In this document: positions 8,668 through 17,785 of the stretch, in pieces | How positions within the stretch are numbered: the stretch's first letter is position 1 | Layout of the letters: each line of letters begins with the position of its first letter | Assembly (NCBI RefSeq): GCF_014268885.2 | Contig: NZ_CP077095.1 | Span: 2,981,501-3,045,500, forward strand | Source: Pseudomonas xantholysinigenes | GTDB taxonomy: Bacteria; Pseudomonadota; Gammaproteobacteria; Pseudomonadales; Pseudomonadaceae | Direction of reading: 5' to 3' | Length of the DNA: 64,000 nucleotides | Translations under genes and position numbers: made by a program | Notes under the pieces: model-generated | The model's database searches: none | Told to the model about the DNA's origin: nothing | The model's input: the letters and a program-made list of their open reading frames with translations, nothing else

Positions 8668-9996
8668 ATGGCACACAGCCCCGCCCCTGACCAAGGCACC
8701 GACATCACCCGCGACGCGCTGTACCGGCGCATCACCCTGCGGCTGATCCCGTTCATTTTCATCTGCTACCTGTTCAACTACCTGGACCGCGTCAATGTCG
8801 GCTTTGCCAAGTTGCAGATGCTCGACGCCCTGAAATTCAGCGAAACGGTGTACGGCCTGGGCGCCGGCATCTTCTTCATCGGCTACGTGCTCTGCGGCCT
8901 GCCCAGCAACCTGGCGCTCAACCGCTTCGGGCCGCGACGCTGGATCGCGCTGATGATGATCGCCTGGGGCAGCCTGTCCACTTGCCTGCTGTTCGTCACC
9001 ACCCCCACCGAGTTCTACACCCTGCGCCTGCTCACCGGCGCCGCCGAGGCGGGCTTTTTCCCCGGCGTGGTGCTGTACCTCTCGCGCTGGTTCCCGGCCG
9101 ACCGTCGCGGGCGGATCATGGCGTTGTTCATGTCGGCGATCCCGGTGTCGGGGCTGCTCGGTGGGCCGTTCTCCGGCTGGATTCTTGATCACTTCGCCGC
9201 CGGTCAGCACGGCCTGGCGGGCTGGCAGTGGATGTTCCTGATCCAGGGCCTGCCCACCGTGGTGCTTGGCGCGCTGGCCATCGTGCTACTCAGCGACAGC
9301 TACCAGAAGGCCGCCTGGCTGAGCCCGGCCGAGCGCCAGTTGATCGAGGCCGACCTCAAGGCCGACGCCGCCGGCAAGCCAGTCACCCGCGGCGACGGCG
9401 TGCTGGCGGTGCTGGCCAACCCGCTGATCTGGACCTTCGGCTTCGTCTACTTCTGCATCCAGAGCGGCGTGTATGCCATCAACTTCTGGCTGCCATCGAT
9501 CATCAAGAACATGGGCTTCGACAGCCCGCTGCTGATCGGCTGGTTAAGCGCCATCCCGTACCTGCTGGCCGGGGTGTTCATGATCGTCGTCGGACGCTCG
9601 GCGGACCTGCGCAACGAGCGGCGCTGGCATCTGGTGGTACCGATGCTGATGGGCGCCCTGGGCCTGGTGATCGCGGTGAACTTCGCCGCCCATCCGACCA
9701 TCGCCATTGTTGGCCTGTCGATCGCCACCATGGGCGCCCTCACCGGCCTGCCGATGTTCTGGCCGATGCCGACCGCGCTGCTTAGCGCCGGCGCCGCCGT
9801 GGCGGGCCTGGCAATCATCAACTCGGTGGGGCAGATGGCGGGCTTTCTCAGCCCGTACCTGGTGGGGTTCATCAAGGACCAGACCGGCTCCACCGATGCG
9901 GCATTGTATGCGCTGGCGGCGTTGATCGTGGTTGGTAGCCTGGTGGCCCTGCGGGTTTCGCGTGCGGGTCGCCCCGCCTTGGCCCGCGCCGACTGA
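8668..9996 (+). CDS. MFS transporter, anion:cation symporter family (glucarate/tartrate type)
   Basis: 442 residues with about 12 hydrophobic segments. The N-terminal RRITLRLIPFIFICYLFNYLDRVNVGFA and the GRADR-like loop FPADRRGRIMALF identify the ACS branch of the major facilitator superfamily (GudP, GarP, TtuB, phthalate permeases). It probably imports an organic acid such as glycerate, tartrate or an aldarate at the inner membrane. The start at 8668 is chosen because the family N-terminus follows it directly; an upstream in-frame Met at 8611 is possible and the ribosome binding site (AGAGAA) is weak. It is divergent from the CdaR-type regulator. Substrate inferred from context only. Confidence 0.88.
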   Translation: MAHSPAPDQGTDITRDALYRRITLRLIPFIFICYLFNYLDRVNVGFAKLQMLDALKFSETVYGLGAGIFFIGYVLCGLPSNLALNRFGPRRWIALMMIAWGSLSTCLLFVTTPTEFYTLRLLTGAAEAGFFPGVVLYLSRWFPADRRGRIMALFMSAIPVSGLLGGPFSGWILDHFAAGQHGLAGWQWMFLIQGLPTVVLGALAIVLLSDSYQKAAWLSPAERQLIEADLKADAAGKPVTRGDGVLAVLANPLIWTFGFVYFCIQSGVYAINFWLPSIIKNMGFDSPLLIGWLSAIPYLLAGVFMIVVGRSADLRNERRWHLVVPMLMGALGLVIAVNFAAHPTIAIVGLSIATMGALTGLPMFWPMPTALLSAGAAVAGLAIINSVGQMAGFLSPYLVGFIKDQTGSTDAALYALAALIVVGSLVALRVSRAGRPALARAD

Positions 9997-10010
9997 GTTC
10001 TGCGTTCTAT

Positions 10011-10088
10011 CCTGTGGGAGCGGGTTTACCCGTGAATGCGCCAGTGAATCCGCCGACGCATTCGCGGGTGAACCCGCCCCCACAGGGG
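10011..10088. repeat. REPIN (two REP sequences in inverted orientation)
   Basis: CCTGTGGGAGCGGGTTTACC at 10011 faces a reverse-oriented copy ending CCCCCACAGG at about 10086, separated by a short spacer. It lies between the MFS gene and the convergent peptidase gene, so it may also act as a transcription end hairpin. Confidence 0.85.
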
Positions 10089-10130
10089 GGCGCGTCAAAC
10101 CAAAGCCTTGCGACAATCCCGCAGCAGATC

Positions 10131-11246
10131 TCAGCCTTGCTCGCGAGGCTTCCAGCCGGTTTCATGCAACGCCGTCAATAGCGTATCGCCATCCAGCCCC
10201 GGCACCACCGCCCCACCCTTGCCAACCATTGTCCTTCCTGCCAGCAGCGCATTGACGATGGCCTCCTCCACTGCCTCCGCCGCCGCCAGGAACAATGCCG
10301 AGATATGGTCGTTGTTGAGCATACGCACCTGCGAACACTGCGCCAGTGTCTGGCGCGCGTAATCGGCGGGTGGCAGTTGCTGGTTGCCAGTGGCGAACGC
10401 CAGGAAGATATCGCCACTGGAGTCCTCGGTGCCGCCACCCGTGCGGGCGATACCGATCGACGCCCGCTGCGCCAGGCGTTGGCACTGGTGCGGCAGCAAT
10501 GGCGCATCCGTGGCGATCACCACCACGATCGAGCCCATGCCCGGCGTGCCGGTGCGTTGCTCGGCAAACGGCGATGGCAGATGCCCCAACTGGCGCCCGA
10601 CCGGGTAGCCATCGACCCGCAGCTCCCGGCGCTGACCATGGTTGGCCTGCACCAATACGCCAACGGTCCAGCCGCCCTGGTCGTCCGCCAGCCGCCGCGA
10701 AGCCGTGCCGATACCGCCCTTGAACTCATGGCAGATCATGCCGGTGCCGCCACCGACCGGCCCTTCGGCCACCACGCCGGTTGCCGCATTTTCCAACGCC
10801 TGACGCACCTGGGTCGGCGTGACGTGCTGCCCCCAGATGTCGTTGAGCACGCCGTCGAAGGTTTCCATCACCACCGGCATGCACCAGTACACCGCGTCAT
10901 CGGCCAGGCGTTCGCGCTCGGCGGCGATCAGCGCGTCGCGCACCACGCCAACGCTGTGGGTGTTGGTGATGGCGATCGGCGTGGTCAGCAGCCCCGCCTC
11001 GCGGATCCACTCCAGCCCCGTGGCATCGCCGTTGCCATTGAGCACATGGCAGCCGGCGAAGCAAGGCGCCAGGCGTGCCGGCCCGAGGCGCGGCTCAATG
11101 AGCGTGACCCCGGTGCGAATCGGCGCCGGGCGTTGCTCGTCGAGCAAGGTGCTGTGGCCGACCCGCACGCCGGGCACATCGGTGATGGCATTGAACGGGC
11201 CCGGGGTGCCGTGGCCGAGGGTGATGCCCAGTTGACGCGCACGCAT
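10131..11246 (-). CDS. P1 family aminopeptidase (DmpA/BapA-type, beta-peptidyl aminopeptidase-like)
   Basis: 371 residues. The protein follows the DmpA/BapA plan: N-terminal ITDVPGVRVGHSTL, ITNTHSVGVVRDAL near 93-106, GGGTGMICHEFKGGIGTASR near 165-184, and a Gly-Ser junction (MGSIVVVIATDAPL, Ser239), where family members cleave themselves and expose the nucleophilic Ser. Such enzymes remove N-terminal beta-alanyl, D- or L-residues from small peptides, amides and esters. AAGGAG lies 7 bases before the ATG. It is 16 bp downstream of an amino acid permease on the same strand, forming a two-gene operon. Which peptides it cleaves cannot be read from sequence. Confidence 0.88.
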   Translation of the reverse strand: MRARQLGITLGHGTPGPFNAITDVPGVRVGHSTLLDEQRPAPIRTGVTLIEPRLGPARLAPCFAGCHVLNGNGDATGLEWIREAGLLTTPIAITNTHSVGVVRDALIAAERERLADDAVYWCMPVVMETFDGVLNDIWGQHVTPTQVRQALENAATGVVAEGPVGGGTGMICHEFKGGIGTASRRLADDQGGWTVGVLVQANHGQRRELRVDGYPVGRQLGHLPSPFAEQRTGTPGMGSIVVVIATDAPLLPHQCQRLAQRASIGIARTGGGTEDSSGDIFLAFATGNQQLPPADYARQTLAQCSQVRMLNNDHISALFLAAAEAVEEAIVNALLAGRTMVGKGGAVVPGLDGDTLLTALHETGWKPREQG

Positions 11247-11262
11247 GTGTACTCCTTGGTTC

Positions 11263-12627
11263 TCACAATTTCTGGAAGGTCGGGCTGAGCCGGCCGTGGG
11301 TGCTGTACAGGGTCACCGACAGCGCCAGCAGCCCGAGGATGATCAACAAATCGCGCCCTGACGCCTCGCGCAGCAGGGTCACCAGCAGCCAGCCGGCGCC
11401 ACTGACCGCCAGCAACGCCGGCAACGGCCACAGCGGCATGCGGTACGGGTGTTCGCGGTCGCGACGCAGCACCCGGCTGCACAATGCGCAGGCCGCCACC
11501 ACCAGGTAGATCAGCAGCAACAGCAACACGGTGAACGAGGTCAACTGCTCCAGGCTGCCCGCCAGGCTCAGCAGTGCCGAGGGCACGGCGAGGAACAGCG
11601 TGGCCAGCCATGGCGATTCCCAGCGCGGATGGATCAGGGTGAAGGCGCGGTTCAGCGCCGGCGTCCAGATCGCGTCGCGGCCGCTGCTGTAGACCACGCG
11701 CCCGACCTGGATGACGATGGCGACGATGGCATTGAACACCGACAGGAAGATCCCGGCGCTGACCAACCGGGCCAAGGTTTCGTTACCGTGGGCGGTGAGC
11801 AGGTAACCGATAGGGTCGCCGCTGGCCAGCATCGCTTCCAGCGAAGGCGCGCCGAGCAGCAGCGCGGCCAACGGGATCACCTCGATGGCCACCACCACCG
11901 CCAGCGACCACAACACCGCGCGGTGCACGGTACGGCCGCGGTCCTTCATGTCCTCGGCCAGCAGCACCGCGCCGCCGTAGCCGTTGAAGGCGAACAGCGC
12001 CATGCCCACCGCCCCCAGCACCAGCGCCCAGGGGGCGGCGCTCAGGGTGCCCTGTTCGAGCATCTGCGGCTGCAACAGGCTGGCCGCTGGCTGGCTGGCG
12101 TGGCCAAAGCCCAGCACCACGATCACCAGCAGCGCGGCGACCTCGCAGAACAGGAACAAGCCCGTGATCCAGGCATTGAGGCGGATATTGAGAATGCCCA
12201 GGGCATAACTGCTGACTACGATCACCAGCGCCACGCTCTGGGTGTCGAAGCGCGTGCCCAGGGCGTTGTTCAGGTAGGTGGCCGCGCCACCGGCCAGCAC
12301 TGGCGGAATGAACAGCATCGACGCCAGCACAGTGAGGAAGGTGGCATAGCCCGCCAGCCCGCCGAACACTCGCTTGGCGTACACGTATTCACCACCGGCC
12401 GAGCTATGGGCACGGCCCAGTTCGGCGTAGCACCAGGCGAACATCAGCGCCAGGACAGCGGCCATGATGAACGACAGGAACGCGCCGCTGCCGGCCTGCT
12501 GGATGGCGAACGGGGCGATGACGAACACGGAACTGGCCGGGGTCACCGCCGACACGGTGATGGCGACCACATCGAACACACCCAGGCGCTGCTTGAGCGC
12601 GCTGGTGGGCGCTTCGCTGGAACTCAT
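11263..12627 (-). CDS. APC family amino acid permease
   Basis: 454 residues with about 12 transmembrane segments. The N-terminus LGVFDVVAITVSAVTPASSVFVIAPF and the conserved AELGRAHSSAGGEYVYAKRVFGGLAGY are typical of amino acid-polyamine-organocation carriers. GAGGAAAA precedes the ATG at 12627 and the longer in-frame start lacks a ribosome site. It should import an amino acid, amine or short amino acid conjugate. Being co-transcribed with a DmpA/BapA-type peptidase and divergent from a LuxR-type regulator suggests an import-and-cleave module. Specificity unknown. Confidence 0.9.
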   Translation of the reverse strand: MSSSEAPTSALKQRLGVFDVVAITVSAVTPASSVFVIAPFAIQQAGSGAFLSFIMAAVLALMFAWCYAELGRAHSSAGGEYVYAKRVFGGLAGYATFLTVLASMLFIPPVLAGGAATYLNNALGTRFDTQSVALVIVVSSYALGILNIRLNAWITGLFLFCEVAALLVIVVLGFGHASQPAASLLQPQMLEQGTLSAAPWALVLGAVGMALFAFNGYGGAVLLAEDMKDRGRTVHRAVLWSLAVVVAIEVIPLAALLLGAPSLEAMLASGDPIGYLLTAHGNETLARLVSAGIFLSVFNAIVAIVIQVGRVVYSSGRDAIWTPALNRAFTLIHPRWESPWLATLFLAVPSALLSLAGSLEQLTSFTVLLLLLIYLVVAACALCSRVLRRDREHPYRMPLWPLPALLAVSGAGWLLVTLLREASGRDLLIILGLLALSVTLYSTHGRLSPTFQKL

Positions 12628-12815
12628 GGCGTTTTTCCTCTGAATTGTTATTGGTGGTGAGGGCAAAACCCGGTCGCGCGGCCGCTGGACCTGGCTGGAC
12701 TCTAGGCCGGCCCGATGCTTGGGCCAATTACCCAAAGGGGGTACGCCTCTTGACGGGCGGGTGGAAAAGCTCGAAGACTGCGGTGCCCCAGTTCGCTGGC
12801 AACCCAGAGCCCTCC

Positions 12816-13598
12816 ATGCACAGTCTGTTCATCGAAACCAGCGCCCATGCGGGCTTGGCCCGTACCATCGAGCAGATCGGCCAGCCGCGCTTCTGGCGCC
12901 AGTTGATCCTGTTGTTGCAGCATTGGCTGCCGTTCGACAACGCCCTGGCCATGCACTACCCGCGCGACGGCCTGCCCCGCGCGCTGGAGATCTTCGACGC
13001 CCGTGGCGAAGGCAACCCCGAGGCCATGGCCCTGTACCTGAGCGGCCTGTACCAGCTCGATCCGTTCTACCAGGCCTGCCAGGAGCGCATCGGCGACGGC
13101 CTGCACCGCCTGGAAGAAGTGGCGCCGGACCAGTTCCGGCAGAGCGACTACTACCTCAAGTACTTCCACGACCATGTGCTGGAGGACGAAGTGCAGTTCA
13201 TCGTCCAGCTCGGCGACAGCGGTGCGCTGTCATTGTCGCTGGGCACCCGCGAGCGTTTCGACCCGGCGCGCCATGGCCTGTTGATGGTGGTCTGTCCGTG
13301 GGTGGTGGCGCTGATGGGCCAGCACTGGCAACGCCATGAGCAGCGCCCGGCGCCAGTCATGGTGCGCGATGCCATGAGCCTGTTCGGGGCCAAGGTGTTG
13401 TCGGAGCGCGAGCTGGAAATCGCCCGGTTGATATTGCGCGGCTATTCGTCCAAGGCCATGGCCGAGCGGCTGGCGATTTCGCCCGAGACCATCAAGGTGC
13501 ATCGTCGGCACCTGTACGCCAAGCTGGACATCTCGTCGCAGCCGGAGCTGTTCTCGTTGTTCCTGCAGTCGCTGGGGCACGATCCGCAGGATCCTTGA
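12816..13598 (+). CDS. LuxR-type solo transcriptional regulator (first of two paralogues)
   Basis: 260 residues. The C-terminus (LSERELEIARLILRGYSSKAMAERL..ETIKVHRRHLYAKL) is a GerE/LuxR helix-turn-helix. The N-terminal 180 residues are not a response-regulator receiver and do not look like a standard acyl-homoserine-lactone domain; they share LDPFYQAC, APDQFRQSDYY and EDEVQFIV with the second regulator at 16637-17485. The start is set by homology between the two. It is divergent from the permease-peptidase operon with a 188-bp intergenic region, so it probably controls that operon. Ligand unknown. No luxI-type synthase is in the window. Confidence 0.85.
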   Translation: MHSLFIETSAHAGLARTIEQIGQPRFWRQLILLLQHWLPFDNALAMHYPRDGLPRALEIFDARGEGNPEAMALYLSGLYQLDPFYQACQERIGDGLHRLEEVAPDQFRQSDYYLKYFHDHVLEDEVQFIVQLGDSGALSLSLGTRERFDPARHGLLMVVCPWVVALMGQHWQRHEQRPAPVMVRDAMSLFGAKVLSERELEIARLILRGYSSKAMAERLAISPETIKVHRRHLYAKLDISSQPELFSLFLQSLGHDPQDP

Positions 13599-13602
13599 TG
13601 GC

Positions 13603-13632
13603 ACAAGGCCGCACCTGTAGGCGCGGCCTTGT
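13603..13632. terminator. Bidirectional terminator hairpin between convergent genes
   Basis: Perfect 10-bp stem ACAAGGCCGC / GCGGCCTTGT around a 10-base loop, four bases after the LuxR stop and facing the aminotransferase end. A second small hairpin (GGGGCGC/GCGCCCC) follows at 13642-13658. The loop resembles a REP sequence, so the hairpin may be REP-derived. Confidence 0.6.
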
Positions 13633-13674
13633 ATCGCGAAAGGGGCGCATAGCGCCCCCAGCCGCCATCAGGGC

Positions 13675-15057
13675 TCAGCGCCGGCCCACCATCCCCGCCA
13701 CCCGATCCACGGCGATGCGGGTCTTCTCCACCAATTCATCCAGCTCGCCGCGGCTGGCCACCAGCGCCGGCGCCATGATCATCCGCCCCAGGGTCGAGCG
13801 GATGATCACCCCTTCCTCGAAACCGAACGTGCGGCACTGCCAGGCCAGCTCGTTCTCGTTGGCAAAGCGCTTGCGCGTGGCCTTGTCCTCGGCGAACTGC
13901 AAGGCCGCCACCAACCCGGCACCCTGCACCTCGCCAATCAGCGGGTGATCGGCGAACACCTCGCGCAGAATGCGCTGCAGGTACGGCCCGGTATCGTCCT
14001 TGACCTGGCGCACGATGCCCTCGTCGCGCAAGGCCTTGAGGTTGGCGATGGCCACCGCCGCCGCCACCGGGTGCCCGGAATAGGTCAGGCCGTGGGCGAA
14101 CACCCCGCCGCGCTCCACCAGCGCTTCGGCGATGCGTTTGCTCAGTACCAGCCCGCCCATGGGCACGTAGCCGCTGGTCAGGCCCTTGGCGATGGACAGG
14201 GTGTCAGGCTCGAAACCGAAGTGCTGGTGGGCGAACCATTCGCCGGTACGGCCGAAACCACCAATCACCTCGTCGGCGCACAACAGCACATCGTACTGGC
14301 GGCAGATGCGCTGGATTTCGGGCCAGTAGCTCTCGGGCGGGAAGATCATGCCACCGGCGCCCTGGAACGGCTCGGCGATGAAGCCAGCCACGTTCTCGGC
14401 GCCCAGTTCGAGGATCTTTTCTTCAAGCTGCAAGGCGCAGCGGCGACCGAACTCGGCCGGGCTCAAGTCACCGCCCTCGGCGTACCAGTAAGGTTCGTCG
14501 ATATGCGCCACATCCGGGATCAGCCCGCCCATCTCGTGCATGAACTTCATGCCGCCCAGCGCCGTGGCGGCCAGGGTCGAGCCGTGGTAGCCGTTCCAGC
14601 GGCCGATCATGATCTTCTTCTGCGGCTGGCCGACCACCTGCCAATAGCGGCGCACGGTGCGGATCAGCACCTCGTTGGCCTCGGAGCCGGAGTTGGTGTA
14701 GATGGCATGGCTGTAGTGACCGGGCAGCAGGCTGAACAGCAGTTCGGACAGCTCGATCACCGCCGGGTGGGTGGTGTGGAAGAACATGTTGTAGTAGGCC
14801 AGCTGGTCCATCTGCGCGGCGGCGGCGGCGGTCAGGTCCTTGCGCCCATAACCCAGCTGGGTGCACCACAGTCCGGACATGCCATCCAGGTAGCGGCGGC
14901 CATCGTTGTCCCACAAGTACAGGCCCTCGCCGCGGGTGATCACCCGTGGCCCCTCGGCGTTGAGCGCCTTCTGGTCGAGGAAGGCATGGATGTGGTGGGC
15001 CGCGTCGCTGGCCTGGTAGTCGCGGGTCTCGCGGGTGACGGTGAAGGGTGCGTTCAT
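13675..15057 (-). CDS. Class III PLP aminotransferase (polyamine/omega-amino acid:pyruvate type)
   Basis: 460 residues, the normal size for the SpuC/omega-amino acid:pyruvate transaminase group. Landmarks are TNSGSEANE at 121-129 (phosphate binding), NGYHGST at 155-161, ADEVIGGFGR at 261-270 (Asp262 to the PLP ring nitrogen) and Lys291 in SIAKGLTSGY, which forms the Schiff base. It moves the terminal amino group of a diamine or omega-amino acid to pyruvate. AGGAG lies 7 bases before the ATG. It sits 21 bp after an aldehyde dehydrogenase on the same strand, the usual pairing that oxidises the aldehyde formed. Putrescine, beta-alanine or GABA are all possible substrates. Confidence 0.9.
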   Translation of the reverse strand: MNAPFTVTRETRDYQASDAAHHIHAFLDQKALNAEGPRVITRGEGLYLWDNDGRRYLDGMSGLWCTQLGYGRKDLTAAAAAQMDQLAYYNMFFHTTHPAVIELSELLFSLLPGHYSHAIYTNSGSEANEVLIRTVRRYWQVVGQPQKKIMIGRWNGYHGSTLAATALGGMKFMHEMGGLIPDVAHIDEPYWYAEGGDLSPAEFGRRCALQLEEKILELGAENVAGFIAEPFQGAGGMIFPPESYWPEIQRICRQYDVLLCADEVIGGFGRTGEWFAHQHFGFEPDTLSIAKGLTSGYVPMGGLVLSKRIAEALVERGGVFAHGLTYSGHPVAAAVAIANLKALRDEGIVRQVKDDTGPYLQRILREVFADHPLIGEVQGAGLVAALQFAEDKATRKRFANENELAWQCRTFGFEEGVIIRSTLGRMIMAPALVASRGELDELVEKTRIAVDRVAGMVGRR

Positions 15058-15078
15058 GGTTGTGCTCCTAGGTAGAGG

Positions 15079-16569
15079 TCAGCGCAGCTGGATCCAGGTG
15101 GTCTTGAGCTGGGTGTACTTGTCGAACGAATGCAGCGAGAGGTCGGGGCCAAAACCGGACTGGCGTCCACCACCGAACGGCACGCTGACGTCCAGCGCAT
15201 CGACGGTGTTGACCGACACGGTGCCGACCTTCAGGCGCCGGGCGACGCGGTGGGCGCGGTTGAGGTCGTCACTCCATACCGAGGCCGCCAGGCCATAGAC
15301 GCTGTCGTTGGCCAATGCGATGGCTTGCTCCTCATCGTCGAAGGCGCTGACCGCCAGCACCGGGCCGAAGACCTCTTCCCGGGCCAGGGTCATGCCAGGG
15401 TTCACGCCGGTGAAGATCGTTGGCGTGATGAAGTTCTGCGAACCGTTCACGCTCAAGCGCTCGCCGCCGCACAGCAGGCGCGCGCCCTCCTCCCGGCCCT
15501 GGCCGATGGCGGCTTCGATACGCGCGGTCTGCGTCGCATCGACGATCGCGCCCGCACGGCTGGCAGGATCCAGCGGGTCGCCCGGCAACCACTCGCGGGC
15601 CTTGCGTACCAGGCGCTCGACGAATTCGTCATGGATCGACCGGTGCACATACAGCCGCGAGTTGGCCGAGCAGACTTCGCCCTGGTTGAAGAAGATGCCG
15701 AACGCAGCCTTCTCCGCGGCCAGGTCCAGGTCGCGGCAGTCGTCGAACACCAGGTTGGGGCTCTTGCCACCGCACTCCAGCCACACCTGCTTGAGGTTCG
15801 ACTGCGCGGCGTACTGCATGAAGTACTTGCCCACTTGGGTCGACCCGGTGAACACCAGGCAATCCACGTCCGGGTGCAGCCCCAGGGCGCGCCCCGCCGT
15901 TTCGCCCAGGCCCGGCACCACATTGAACACACCCTCGGGCACGCCGGCCTGCAACGCCAGCTCGGCCAGGCGCAAGGCCGAGAACGGCGACTGCTCGGCA
16001 GGCTTGAGCACCACGCTGTTGCCGGCGGCCAAGGCCGGCGCGACCTTCCAGGCAGCCATGTCCAGCGGGAAGTTCCACGGCACCACCGCGCCCACCACGC
16101 CCAGGGCCTCGCGGGTGATCATCGCCACGGCGCTGGCCGCGGTGGGCGCGACTTGATCGTAGAGCTTGTCCAGCGCCTCGCCGTACCAGGCGAACACCTG
16201 GGCCGCACCCGGCACATCGATGGCGTAGGCATCCATCACCGGCTTGCCCATGTTCAACGAGTCGAGCAAGGCCAGCTCCTCGCGGTTGGCCAGCATCAAC
16301 TCGGCCAGGCGCAATAGCACGCGCTTGCGCTCGGCCGGGGCCATGCGTGCCCAAGGTCCCTGTTCGAAAGCTTTACGGGCAGCGGCCACGGCCAGGTCGA
16401 TCTCCATGTCGCCACAAGCGGCCACCTGTGCCAGACGCTGGTTGGTTGCCGGATTGATGGCATCGAACGTTTCGCCAGAGCTGGCCGACACTGGCCGGCC
16501 TTCGATCAACGCCGTGGTGATGAAGCGTTGCCGTGCAGCGCGCTGCTGCCAATCGCTTTTGGTATGCAC
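15079..16569 (-). CDS. NAD(P)-dependent aldehyde dehydrogenase (PuuC/KauB-like)
   Basis: 496 residues from a GTG at 16569. An ATG seven codons upstream (16590) is in frame, but GGAGGGGAG lies inside that extension, at ideal spacing from the GTG, so the GTG is preferred. ALDH landmarks are VVPWNFPLDM, the GSTQVGK nucleotide-binding turn, Glu265 in LECGGKSPN and catalytic Cys300 in NQGEVCSANSR. The N-terminus (HTKSDWQQRA) resembles gamma-glutamyl-gamma-aminobutyraldehyde dehydrogenases. It is paired with the downstream aminotransferase and preceded 67 bp upstream by a LuxR-type gene on the same strand. It probably oxidises the amino-aldehyde produced by its partner. Confidence 0.9.
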   Translation of the reverse strand: MHTKSDWQQRAARQRFITTALIEGRPVSASSGETFDAINPATNQRLAQVAACGDMEIDLAVAAARKAFEQGPWARMAPAERKRVLLRLAELMLANREELALLDSLNMGKPVMDAYAIDVPGAAQVFAWYGEALDKLYDQVAPTAASAVAMITREALGVVGAVVPWNFPLDMAAWKVAPALAAGNSVVLKPAEQSPFSALRLAELALQAGVPEGVFNVVPGLGETAGRALGLHPDVDCLVFTGSTQVGKYFMQYAAQSNLKQVWLECGGKSPNLVFDDCRDLDLAAEKAAFGIFFNQGEVCSANSRLYVHRSIHDEFVERLVRKAREWLPGDPLDPASRAGAIVDATQTARIEAAIGQGREEGARLLCGGERLSVNGSQNFITPTIFTGVNPGMTLAREEVFGPVLAVSAFDDEEQAIALANDSVYGLAASVWSDDLNRAHRVARRLKVGTVSVNTVDALDVSVPFGGGRQSGFGPDLSLHSFDKYTQLKTTWIQLR

Positions 16570-16636
16570 GCAGGTCTCCCCTCCGGCCATGCGCGGGCCG
16601 GTGATTGTCGTTGTATGGATGAGGTGAAGCGGTGGT

Positions 16637-17485
16637 TCAGCGCCGTCGCAGGTAGCTTTCCAGCGGGTCCTTGCTCAAGCCTTCCTGGGTTTGCGCCAGG
16701 GAGGCGATGAACAGCGAAAACAACTCGGCGTGGGTGGCGATGTCGAGCTTGGCGTAGAGGTTCTTGCGGTGGCTCTTGACCGTGTCTTCGCTGATGCCCA
16801 GGCGCTCGGCCAATGACCGCGTCGAGTGGCCGCGCAGCAGGTACTGGGCAATGTGGCACTCGCGCTCGGTAAGCAGCGAAGAACCGAAGTTGTTAAGCGC
16901 GGCGTTGATCTGCCGGCCCAAGGCACTTTCGAAGCGCCCACCCGAGGCGCCGCTGGCCAACTGCCCCCAGTGCCGTCGCACGCTGGCCACCACCCAGGCG
17001 GCGACGCATTTGAGATCGCGCACCTCGCGGCCGGCGAGGCGGCGCACGCTACCCAGGGCGACGGCGATGGACAGCTGCGCGTCCAAAGGCACGAAGTAGT
17101 TGAGCTCGTCTTCCAGGTGGGCGTGCTGGTAGAACGCGGTGTAGTACTCGCTGCGCTTGAAATGGTCGGGGGCCACATCGCTCAGGCGGTAACAACCGGC
17201 AGGCACGCCGTCCATGCAGGCGCGGTAGAACGGGCACAACAGGTAGTAGCCTTCCAGGTACTTCTGCACGTTGCCCTCGGGCAGCCAGGGCCCTTCGTCA
17301 TCCCTGACGAACAGGGCCGAAGGCAGGCCCTTGCGCGGATAGAGGAACACCGTGATGGCCTGGCACGGCGCCAACTGGTTGAGCGCGGCGAATAGCTCCT
17401 CGACGAAACCGGGCGTGCCGATGGCATCGACCACACGGGCCATCCGGGCGTACCAGTTGGGTGAGTTCAGCTGGGCGTTGCTCAT
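16637..17485 (-). CDS. LuxR-type solo transcriptional regulator (second paralogue)
   Basis: 282 residues. It has the same plan as the regulator at 12816-13598: a roughly 200-residue N-terminal domain with LCPFYRAC, APDHFKRSEYY and EDELNYFVPL, then a GerE/LuxR helix-turn-helix (LTERECHIAQYLLRGHSTRSL..DTVKSHRKNLYAKLDI). The start at 17485 is preceded by GGGGAC. It is directly upstream of the aldehyde dehydrogenase-aminotransferase pair on the same strand, so it is likely their regulator. No receiver domain and no recognisable autoinducer pocket were seen; the signal may be an amine or amino acid, which is inference. Confidence 0.85.
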   Translation of the reverse strand: MSNAQLNSPNWYARMARVVDAIGTPGFVEELFAALNQLAPCQAITVFLYPRKGLPSALFVRDDEGPWLPEGNVQKYLEGYYLLCPFYRACMDGVPAGCYRLSDVAPDHFKRSEYYTAFYQHAHLEDELNYFVPLDAQLSIAVALGSVRRLAGREVRDLKCVAAWVVASVRRHWGQLASGASGGRFESALGRQINAALNNFGSSLLTERECHIAQYLLRGHSTRSLAERLGISEDTVKSHRKNLYAKLDIATHAELFSLFIASLAQTQEGLSKDPLESYLRRR

Positions 17486-17785
17486 TGTTGTCGTCCCCGC
17501 CAGGGTGAGTGCTGGGCGGGATTGTTTCATGGGGACGATGGAGCGGCTATCACCCTTCGGGGTGAGCGCCAGCATGTGGACGACCATCGCAGGACCGCTC
17601 CTACAGGGGGCGAGGAATTGCTACAGTGCCGCGTCAGGCCAGGAATGCACGGAATAATAAAAATGCAGGGTCGCCCTGCAGATTTGCCAATTGTGCAGGG
17701 TAAATTTGCATGACAGGATCGTTCGATCCGCCCGCGCATTCCAGGACTTCACTTGGAAAATCAATAACAAAGCAGGGAGACCGCG
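17486..17785. promoter_or_regulatory. Divergent promoter region with TGCAGGG palindrome
   Basis: The 300 bases between the LuxR gene and the CoA-ester operon contain a REP-like fragment near 17585-17605 and a perfect palindrome TGCAGGGtcgCCCTGCA at 17664-17680. A further TGCAGGG half-site lies at 17694-17700. The spacing of full and half sites looks like a regulator-binding region for the operon starting at 17786. The regulator is not identified. Confidence 0.45.

Noticed and set aside
16570..16590. ATG at 16590 as start of the aldehyde dehydrogenase
   Set aside because: The strong ribosome site GGAGGGGAG is inside this stretch and correctly spaced for the GTG at 16569.
12816..17485. Quorum-sensing LuxI/LuxR system
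   Set aside because: The two LuxR-type proteins lack a recognisable acyl-homoserine-lactone domain and no luxI-like synthase is present, so they are kept as solo regulators.
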